Below, in pieces: positions 1 to 4,672 of a stretch of DNA of 5,729 nucleotides (positions are counted from its first letter, which is position 1; every line of letters begins with the position of its first letter). The stretch is from an uncultured Propionibacteriaceae bacterium. Its GTDB lineage: Bacteria > Actinomycetota > Actinomycetes > Propionibacteriales > Propionibacteriaceae. The position numbers and the translations under genes are program-made. The stretch is from positions 1-5,729 of the forward strand of contig CAMCJC010000190.1 of assembly GCA_945875065.1 (NCBI GenBank). Direction: 5' to 3'. The notes below the pieces were generated by a model. It had not been told where the DNA came from. It saw only the letters and a list, made by a program, of their open reading frames with translations, and made no database searches.

Positions 1-4
1 AAAG

Positions 5-9
5 CTCCT
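5..9 (-). promoter_or_regulatory. Ribosome binding site of a gene starting just outside the left edge
   Basis: On the minus strand the window ends with TAGGAGCTTT. AGGAG is a near-ideal Shine-Dalgarno core, and only four bases follow it before the edge, so a start codon is expected within a few bases beyond position 1. No part of the coding sequence is visible. Because the gene follows copS on the same strand and sits behind a CsoR-type operator, a copper chaperone, CsoR repressor or copper-exporting P-type ATPase is the likely product. That is inference from context and from the related C. glutamicum locus as I remember it. Confidence 0.6.
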
Positions 10-42
10 ACGGGTCGGTGGGATGCGGCGATGCTGCTCTCT

Positions 43-72
43 AGCATATACCCCAGGGGGGTATATTTGGAA
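43..72 (-). promoter_or_regulatory. CsoR-type operator overlapping a leftward promoter
   Basis: Positions 46-54 (ATATACCCC) and 58-66 (GGGGTATAT) form a perfect 9-bp inverted repeat around a 3-base centre. A run of C and G flanked by alternating A and T is the typical operator of the copper-sensing CsoR repressor family. On the minus strand a TATGCT -10 candidate lies at 48-43 and a weak TTCCAA -35 candidate at 72-67, 18 bases apart, so the palindrome fills the spacer where a repressor would block RNA polymerase. The predicted transcript would begin near 36 and have a leader of about 35 bases before the off-window gene. The palindrome is certain; its assignment to CsoR is inferred. Confidence 0.7.
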
Positions 73-111
73 GGGGTGGAGGGTACGGCCCTCACGCGGG
101 GCAGGGTACGG

Positions 112-1239
112 TCACCGAGCAGCCTCCTCACTGTCGGGAGGGGACAGCGGGAGGCGGAGGGTAAACACCGCTCCGCGACCGGGTCCGGGGGAGGTGGCGG
201 TGAGAGTGCCGCCGTGGGCCTCGATCAATGCCTTGGAGATGGTCAGACCGATACCGGCCCCGCCGTTGTCCCGGCTACGGGCGGCATCCCCCCGGTAGAA
301 GCGTTCGAAGATGTGTCCGAGCTGGCCAGGTGGGATGCCCTCGCCGTCATCGGCGACGTGGATGAGCGCGGTGGATGCCCCCTGTCGGTGGACGCTGATC
401 CGGACCTGCCCGCCGGCCGGGGTGTGCCGTAGCGCGTTCGACAGGAGATTGCTCATCACCTGGCCGAAGCGTTGCCGGTCCACGAGCACCCGGGCGGTGT
501 CCGTAATGGTCTCGACCTGTAAATCGACGCCTTTGTCAGCATAAGCTTCCCCCGCGGCAGCAGCGGCGGTATGGAGCAGATCCCCGAGCCCTTCCTCCGC
601 CAGGTCCAAATCGATCCGGTGTTCCTGGGCCCGGGAGACATCGTCGATGTCTTCCATCAACCGGGTCAGGCGGGCGAGTTGATCAGCCATGATCGTGTGG
701 GTGGCATTATTCCAGTCCACAACCCCGTCCTGGAGGCCATCGAGGTAGACCGTGAGCACCGATAAGGGGGTGCCCATTTCGTGGGCTAGATCAGAGAGCA
801 TCTGGCGGCGGACCTGTTCGGTGTGTTCCAGCCGGTCGGCCATGGTGTTGAAGGCATGCGCCAGGGTGGTGACCTCGGGGCCTGCTTCTCCGGCGGGCAC
901 GTGGATACGGTAGTTGCCGGCCGTCAGGCTGGTAGCGGCGCGGGTGAGATTCTGCAGGGGGGTGCGCAGGCGACGCGACAACCACAGGCTGGCCAGCAGG
1001 GCGCTGATCAAGGCGGTGGGCAGGGCGACGGCCAGGGTGATCAGGCTGGCGTCCCGGTAGGCCTGCTCGGCATGGAACAGCTCCAGCGAGGGGTCCTCCT
1101 GGTCGGTCATCAACATATGATCATGGAACAGGGTCGGGCCCACCATCGTGGCCACGGCCGCGGCCACCAGCAGGCTAATCACCACGACCAACACCTGGGC
1201 GGCCAGGAAGCGGAAGGTCAGGCCGGGTCCGTGATTCAT
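112..1239 (-). CDS. copS: CopS, membrane sensor histidine kinase of a copper-responsive two-component system
   Basis: A 375-residue sensor kinase. One membrane segment lies at about residues 9-33 and a second at about 65-88, leaving an outside loop of roughly 30 residues. The loop contains H39, H41, M42, M44 and H56; the cluster HDHMLM is a plausible copper site. A HAMP linker follows (about 88-140), then the dimerisation domain with phospho-accepting H153 in HEMGTPL. The ATP-binding domain has its N box at N264-N268, G1 box DDGEGIP near 297-303, F box FERF at 311-314 and G2 box GAGIGL near 327-332. In HEMGTPL a glycine replaces the arginine of the usual HELRTPL. The ATG overlaps the copR stop as ATGA, indicating translational coupling. 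All catalytic boxes are intact, so the kinase is expected to be active. The copper assignment rests on the loop, the CopR box and the neighbouring cueP-copO genes. Confidence 0.9.
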   Translation of the reverse strand: MNHGPGLTFRFLAAQVLVVVISLLVAAAVATMVGPTLFHDHMLMTDQEDPSLELFHAEQAYRDASLITLAVALPTALISALLASLWLSRRLRTPLQNLTRAATSLTAGNYRIHVPAGEAGPEVTTLAHAFNTMADRLEHTEQVRRQMLSDLAHEMGTPLSVLTVYLDGLQDGVVDWNNATHTIMADQLARLTRLMEDIDDVSRAQEHRIDLDLAEEGLGDLLHTAAAAAGEAYADKGVDLQVETITDTARVLVDRQRFGQVMSNLLSNALRHTPAGGQVRISVHRQGASTALIHVADDGEGIPPGQLGHIFERFYRGDAARSRDNGGAGIGLTISKALIEAHGGTLTATSPGPGRGAVFTLRLPLSPPDSEEAAR

Positions 1240-1958
1240 GGCTGCCCCACCCGGTAGCCCACGCCACGCACGGTGTCGATAAACCCCCGGCCCCGGGTGT
1301 CGGTGCCGAGCTTGCGACGCAAGTTGCCGATGTGGACATCGACGATGCGTTCATCACCGACCCAGGTGGTGTCCCAGACCTCGGTGACCAGGTCGTGGCG
1401 GGTCAGCACCTGGCCGGGGCGCAGAGCCAGGGCAACCAGCAGCTCGAACTCCGTGCGGGTGAGCTCCACGGTCGTCTCCCCCACCCGCACCTGATGGGCG
1501 ACGGGGTCAAGGATGAGGTCACCAACGATCAAGGGGGTGGTCACCTGCGGTGGGGTGGTGCTGGTGCGCGGGCGGCGCAGCACCGCATGCACCCGGGTCA
1601 CCAGTTCCCGGATGCTAAAAGGTTTGGTGATGTAGTCATCCGCCCCCAGGGTCAAACCGCTGATCTTGTCGTCCTCGCTGCCACGCGCGGTGAGCATGAG
1701 GATGTAGCAGTCCGAGAAGGTGCGGATCCGTCGGCACACCTCCAGGCCGTCGAGTTCGGGTAGCCCCAGATCCAGCACCACAACATCGGGGGAAAAGCGA
1801 CGGGCCTCGTCCACGGCCTGGGTGCCGGTGTGAGCCTGGCGGGTATCGAAGCCGGCCCGGATGAGGTAGGAGGCTACCATCTGAGCCAGGGGTTGTTCAT
1901 CATCGACGACCAGCACCCGCCCCGGGGGCGTGGCGGTGGTCGGTGTGTAGTCAGCCAT
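1236..1958 (-). CDS. copR: CopR, OmpR/PhoB-family response regulator for copper stress
   Basis: A 240-residue response regulator. The receiver domain covers about residues 14-128, with the acidic pair D19/D20, phospho-accepting D63 (in VVLDLGLPELDG), T90 and K112 (in TKPFS). A proline- and threonine-rich linker (about 130-142) leads to an OmpR-type winged-helix DNA-binding domain at about 143-238, with the typical ending RGVGYRV. I chose the ATG at 1958, not the GTG at 2075: it gives the usual family length, the upstream extension has no domain, and the longer start would run through the CopR operator. A GATACT -10 candidate (1971-1966) ends seven bases before the ATG, so the transcript may be leaderless. 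The gene is divergent from cueP and copO and overlaps copS by four bases. Its binding site in its own upstream region implies autoregulation. Confidence 0.93.
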   Translation of the reverse strand: MADYTPTTATPPGRVLVVDDEQPLAQMVASYLIRAGFDTRQAHTGTQAVDEARRFSPDVVVLDLGLPELDGLEVCRRIRTFSDCYILMLTARGSEDDKISGLTLGADDYITKPFSIRELVTRVHAVLRRPRTSTTPPQVTTPLIVGDLILDPVAHQVRVGETTVELTRTEFELLVALALRPGQVLTRHDLVTEVWDTTWVGDERIVDVHIGNLRRKLGTDTRGRGFIDTVRGVGYRVGQP

Positions 1959-1965
1959 AGACCCC

Positions 1966-1971
1966 AGTATC
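1966..1971 (-). promoter_or_regulatory. Candidate -10 element of a leaderless copRS promoter
   Basis: On the minus strand GATACT reads toward copR and fits the loose corynebacterial TANANT-type -10 element. Seven bases separate it from the A of the copR ATG, which places the expected transcription start at the start codon itself. The only SD-like string, GGGG, is three bases from the ATG, too close to work well, which supports a leaderless reading. No convincing -35 element is visible. A second TATTCC candidate lies at 1991-1986 and would give a short leader instead. Confidence 0.4.
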
Positions 1972-2017
1972 GCTCCGGCCAGGGGGGAATACCACCCTCG
2001 CTCAGTGCCCGGCGGGG

Positions 2018-2037
2018 AAATCTTCATCAAATCTTCA
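2018..2037 (-). promoter_or_regulatory. CopR box, tandem 9-bp operator
   Basis: On the minus strand this reads TGAAGATTT-GA-TGAAGATTT, two identical 9-bp units on an 11-bp period. One helical turn per unit is the arrangement that lets an OmpR-type dimer bind head to tail. As I recall it, the sequence equals the motif reported for C. glutamicum CopR in the same intergenic position. The box ends 60 bases upstream of the copR start, and 325 bases separate it from the cueP start. It is A/T-rich against a GC-rich background. I found no second full copy in the window. Confidence 0.88.
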
Positions 2038-2147
2038 AACATCACCCTTCGACCGCCGTCACCCCTGTGCCCCACCCCGGGCCAGCGGCATCGCCTCCCC
2101 TGGTCAGCTCAGCAGGCGCCACCAGGGATTTCACTGCCTGCACCGCA

Positions 2148-2162
2148 TACCCGGGGCGGGTA
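2148..2162. promoter_or_regulatory. Second CsoR-like inverted repeat
   Basis: TACCC at 2148-2152 and GGGTA at 2158-2162 form an inverted repeat with a 5-base centre. The operator at the left end of the window has exactly the same core, TACCC-N5-GGGTA (49-63). The outer A/T arms that extend the first site are mostly missing here, so binding would be weaker if it occurs. It lies 200 bases upstream of cueP with no clear promoter around it. Only its geometry supports the assignment. Confidence 0.3.
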
Positions 2163-2184
2163 GAAGGACATCGCCCACGGCTGT

Positions 2185-2232
2185 GGGGTGGTGTCCCGGT
2201 GGTGACCCAGCCCACCGGAGTCACCCCCTTTT
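2185..2232 (+). terminator. Terminator-like hairpin in the cueP leader
   Basis: Reading rightwards, CCGGTGG (2196-2202) pairs with CCACCGG (2212-2218) around a 9-base loop. The outer GGGGTG (2185-2190) pairs with CACCCC (2222-2227) across a small internal loop. The structure is followed by C and TTTT (2229-2232), the form of an intrinsic terminator on the plus strand with a short U tract. No gene upstream on this strand needs a terminator. It may therefore attenuate a leader transcript, or shield cueP from stray transcription. The minus-strand side has no U tract. Confidence 0.4.
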
Positions 2233-2362
2233 CGCCCTGTTATATGGCTGCGAGCAGGGTTTTTAATTTCTGGGCCTTCAGGAACCCGTGCTAGATAAAG
2301 GTATGGCATCGACCTTGAGGCGGTGTCTTCTCACCGTCTTACCACGATCCAAGGAGATTGAC

Positions 2363-2938
2363 GTGAAACGAGCAGCGATCGTAGCCGCCGCCCTTGCCCT
2401 CGCCCTCACGGGGTGTTCGGCCGCCGACCCGGAACCCACCGCCGACGGGACAGTGTCCCAGGATACATTCCTGACTACCCATGGCCTGGCCGACATGGAC
2501 GCGGTGGAGATCATTGATCACCTCGACCGGCAGAAGGTCACTGAGCGTCCCACGGATCTGATCGCCTCCGTGCGTGCCGATGAACTGCTGCTCTCGAGCG
2601 ATGACCAGGAAGTCGTGGTCGATCTTCCCGACAATCAGACGTATGTCTCGATCGCACCCTATCTCACCTCCACCCACGACTGCTTCTACCACAGCCTCAC
2701 GACCTGCCTGGGGGAACTCGACAATGAGGATATCCAGGTCACGATCACCGATGAGGCGACCGGTGAGGTGCTGGTGGACGAGGCGACAACCACCTTCGAC
2801 AATGGGTTTATTGGCTTCTGGCTTCCTGATGATACCACCGGCCTGATTGAGGTCAGCTACCAGGGGCGTACCGGCACCACGGAGTTTTCCACCACCGACG
2901 ACGGTGCCACCTGTGTCACAGACCTGCGCCTGACGTGA
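2363..2938 (+). CDS. cueP: CueP-family copper-binding lipoprotein
   Basis: A 191-residue exported protein. The start is GTG, preceded six bases away by AAGGAG (2351-2356); in-frame starts further upstream (GTG 2288, ATG 2303) lack such a site. Residues 1-17 form a signal peptide (K2, R3, then a hydrophobic run) ending in lipobox L15-T16-G17-C18, so C18 should be lipidated and the protein anchored on the outer membrane face. The mature part matches the CueP pattern as I know it: a helical start with HLDR and ERPTDL (about 53-66), then HDCFYHSLTTCLGEL (105-119), then TTFDNGF.GFWLP (143-155), and C184 near the end. C107, C115 and C184 have nearly the spacing of the three conserved cysteines of Salmonella CueP (96, 104, 172), a copper-binding protein reported to reduce Cu(II). 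It is followed after 71 bases by the multicopper oxidase, probably in one operon. The family call is from remembered motifs, not a search. Confidence 0.85.
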   Translation: MKRAAIVAAALALALTGCSAADPEPTADGTVSQDTFLTTHGLADMDAVEIIDHLDRQKVTERPTDLIASVRADELLLSSDDQEVVVDLPDNQTYVSIAPYLTSTHDCFYHSLTTCLGELDNEDIQVTITDEATGEVLVDEATTTFDNGFIGFWLPDDTTGLIEVSYQGRTGTTEFSTTDDGATCVTDLRLT

Positions 2939-3009
2939 TGGCTCAGCAGGGTCCTCACCTGTACCTGTCTCCCGTATCACTGAAATCTTGCACCAAGAAA
3001 GGTTAAATC

Positions 3010-4503
3010 ATGACAAACGCGTCTTCCCGACGACAGTTTCTGCTCGGCGGGCTCGTCCTCGCCGGCACCGGGGCCCTGACCGCCTGCACCAGCGCCCCTG
3101 GACCCGCTGCCTCGGGATCAGGTCCCTCCCTTCGCCCCATTCCCACCCCCACTGCGCTCGGTGAGCCGACGGTGCGCCGGACACTGACCGCCCGGCCCCT
3201 CTCCCTGGATATCGGCGGCATCGAAGCCAAGACGTGGGGATACGTCTCTGACACCGGGGATGCGGCCATTGAGGCCACCGTCGGCGACGTCCTCCAGGTC
3301 GATATCACCAATGAACTGCCTGAGAGCACCTCCATCCACTGGCATGGCATCGCACTCCATAACGCAGCCGACGGTGTGCCCGGCATGACCCAGAACCCCA
3401 TTGAACCTGGCGAGTCTTTCTCCTATGTTTTTGAAGTCCCCCACGGTGGCACCTACTTCTACCATTCCCACACCGGCCTGCAGCTTGATCGCGGCCTCCA
3501 CGCCCCACTGATCATCCGTGACCCGCAAGACGCCGAGGACCAGGACGTCGAGTGGACCATCGTGCTCGACGACTGGGTCGATGGCATTCAGGGCACTCCC
3601 GACGATGAGCTCGACAAGCTCACCGGAATGGGTTCGGGCGACCATAACGGGGGAATGGGAATGGGAATGGGAATGGGAGGTCACGACCAGATGATGCACG
3701 GCACCCCGGATCAGGTACTGGGCGGGGATGCCGGCGATGTGATGTATCCGCACTACCTCATCAACGGACGTATCCCCCGTGCTCACCGGACTTTCAAGGC
3801 TCGCCCGGGCGACAAGGCCCGACTGCGGTTTATCAACTCCGGCGGTGACACCATCTTCAAGGTGGCCCTCGGTGGTCACCGCATGACCGTCACCCACACC
3901 GACGGCTTCCCTGTCCAGCCCTGGGAGACCGAATCGATCTACCTGTCCATGGGCGAGCGTGTCGACGTCGAGGTCATCCTCGGCGACGGCGTCTTCCCGC
4001 TCACGGCTTTGGCGGTGGGTAAGGACGACCGCGCCTTCGCCGTCATCCGCACCGCCGGCGGCCAGGCCCCCCGCCCCGATGTCGACTTCCCCGAGTTGTC
4101 GTCCACCGGACTGCTTCTGTCCTCCCTGAAGCCAGCAGACCGTGCACTCCTGCCCGAGGGCACACCAGACCGAGAAGTCAGCATCGACCTGGGCGGGCAG
4201 ATGATGCCGTATGAATGGAGCATTCTCACCGACGGCCAATCCTCCTCCGCGACCGTGCAGGAGGGCCAGCGCCTGCGGATGGTCATGCGCAACAGGACCA
4301 TGATGCCCCATCCCATGCACATCCACGGCCACACGTGGGCGCTGCCCGGCAGCGGCGGGCTACGCAAGGACACCGTCCTTCTCCGCCCGGGTGAAACCAT
4401 GATCGCCGACCTGATCGCTGAGAACCCCGGTGAGTGGGCATTTCACTGCCATAACGCCTATCACATGGAAGCCGGGATGGTCAGCTCGCTTCGCTACGAG
4501 TAA
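3010..4503 (+). CDS. copO: CopO, Tat-exported multicopper oxidase (cuprous oxidase type)
   Basis: A 497-residue three-domain multicopper oxidase. The AAGAAAGG ribosome site (2995-3002) lies seven bases before the ATG. The N-terminus carries a twin-arginine motif S6-R7-R8-Q9-F10-L11 and a lipobox L23-T24-A25-C26, so it is probably folded and copper-loaded inside, exported by Tat, then lipid-anchored. All copper sites are present: HWHG (H110, H112), HSH (H152, H154), HPMHIHG (H434, H437, H439) and HCHNAYH (H479, C480, H481, H485) with M490 as axial ligand of the type 1 copper. A Met/His-rich loop at 207-231 resembles the Met-rich insert that binds Cu(I) in CueO. The expected role is oxidation of Cu(I) to Cu(II) with reduction of oxygen to water, giving copper tolerance at the cell surface. 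It is the second gene after cueP and likely under CopR. A laccase-like activity on phenols is also possible. Confidence 0.93.
   Translation: MTNASSRRQFLLGGLVLAGTGALTACTSAPGPAASGSGPSLRPIPTPTALGEPTVRRTLTARPLSLDIGGIEAKTWGYVSDTGDAAIEATVGDVLQVDITNELPESTSIHWHGIALHNAADGVPGMTQNPIEPGESFSYVFEVPHGGTYFYHSHTGLQLDRGLHAPLIIRDPQDAEDQDVEWTIVLDDWVDGIQGTPDDELDKLTGMGSGDHNGGMGMGMGMGGHDQMMHGTPDQVLGGDAGDVMYPHYLINGRIPRAHRTFKARPGDKARLRFINSGGDTIFKVALGGHRMTVTHTDGFPVQPWETESIYLSMGERVDVEVILGDGVFPLTALAVGKDDRAFAVIRTAGGQAPRPDVDFPELSSTGLLLSSLKPADRALLPEGTPDREVSIDLGGQMMPYEWSILTDGQSSSATVQEGQRLRMVMRNRTMMPHPMHIHGHTWALPGSGGLRKDTVLLRPGETMIADLIAENPGEWAFHCHNAYHMEAGMVSSLRYE
3651..3678 (+). repeat. In-frame hexanucleotide repeat in the methionine-rich loop of copO
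   Basis: GGGAAT is repeated four times in perfect tandem (3651-3674), followed by a partial unit GGGA. In frame it reads (ATGGGA)4 at 3655-3678 and encodes Met-Gly four times (residues 216-223). The unit is six bases long, so slippage would add or remove whole Met-Gly pairs without breaking the frame. Five G-runs of at least three, separated by AAT, also fit the pattern of a G-quadruplex on the coding strand. Confidence 0.95.
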
Positions 4504-4561
4504 CCCCCACAGCAGGGTTGAGTGCCGAGGTGGGCGGGGCACCATCATGAGGACTGCGGGC

Positions 4562-4592
4562 GCATGCAGCTCATTCCTACATATCTGCATGC
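4562..4592. repeat. 8-bp perfect inverted repeat
   Basis: GCATGCAG at 4562-4569 and CTGCATGC at 4585-4592 flank an A/T-leaning 15-base loop. It could form a hairpin in the RNA downstream of copO or serve as a protein-binding site. The sequence does not show which. Confidence 0.5.
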
Positions 4593-4595
4593 TCA

Positions 4596-4642
4596 AGTTA
4601 GGCACACAGGCGGCATGGCTGTCTGGCCCACGTTGCCTAACT
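4596..4642. repeat. 9-bp perfect inverted repeat before the SUKH gene
   Basis: AGTTAGGCA at 4596-4604 and TGCCTAACT at 4634-4642 are exact reverse complements with 29 bases between them. The right arm ends 15 bases before the AAGGAG ribosome site of the SUKH gene, so an RNA hairpin would lie in its leader. The 29-base interior can form a smaller hairpin, ACAG (4606-4609) with CTGT (4619-4622). Possible roles are a leader structure, an operator, or the scar of an insertion. Confidence 0.5.
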
Positions 4643-4672
4643 GGCCGAACTGCACGTAAGGAGAAAACAACG

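Larger units (their letters stand above)
2038..2362. other. Long divergent leader between the CopR box and cueP
   Basis: This 325-base stretch has no convincing gene. Short open frames on both strands lack ribosome binding sites and recognisable products. It contains a CsoR-like inverted repeat (2148-2162), a terminator-like hairpin (2185-2232) and an A/T-rich segment (about 2238-2300) with weak promoter candidates: TATATG at 2241-2246 preceded by TG, and TAGATA at 2292-2297 preceded by TGC. Neither has a good -35 element. Where cueP transcription starts cannot be decided from sequence: near the CopR box, giving a leader of about 300 bases, or in the A/T-rich segment. Confidence 0.5.
4504..4672. 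other. Spacer between copO and the SUKH gene with two perfect inverted repeats
   Basis: No gene is supported here. The first inverted repeat is GCATGCAG (4562-4569) with CTGCATGC (4585-4592), 8 bp with a 15-base loop. The second is AGTTAGGCA (4596-4604) with TGCCTAACT (4634-4642), 9 bp with a 29-base loop. They are separated by three bases. Neither is followed by a T-run, so they are not standard intrinsic terminators. Shorter pairs AACCC/GGGTT (4502-4519) and GTGCC/GGCAC (4522-4542) lie right after the copO stop. No convincing promoter for the next gene is visible. Confidence 0.6.

Noticed and set aside
1959..2075. Upstream GTG start for copR giving 279 residues
   Set aside because: The extra 39 residues have no domain, run through the CopR operator, and exceed the usual family length.
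2042..2224. 60-residue open frame on the minus strand in the divergent region
   Set aside because: No ribosome site, no recognisable motif, and it overlaps the regulatory structures.
2339..2980. 213-residue open frame on the minus strand opposite cueP
   Set aside because: Antisense to a gene with a strong ribosome site, lipobox and CueP motifs. No domain is seen in the antisense product.
2983..2989. AAATCTT just before copO as a possible second CopR half-site
   Set aside because: It matches only seven of the nine bases and has no tandem partner 11 bases away.
3118..4332. 404-residue open frame on the minus strand opposite copO
   Set aside because: It lies entirely antisense to a gene with all multicopper oxidase motifs. 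Its translation is low in complexity (runs of His-Ser opposite the GGGAAT repeat) and it has no recognisable domain; long antisense frames are normal in GC-rich DNA.
4596..4642. TTAGGC/GCCTAA arms as a DtxR iron-box operator
   Set aside because: DtxR boxes are compact 19-bp palindromes. Here the arms are 29 bases apart, so a single dimer pair could not bind both as in a true box.
4430..4672. Upstream extension of the SUKH frame overlapping the end of copO
   Set aside because: It would put 81 residues of unrelated sequence before the SUKH domain and overlap copO. The ATG at 4673 has a good AAGGAG site.
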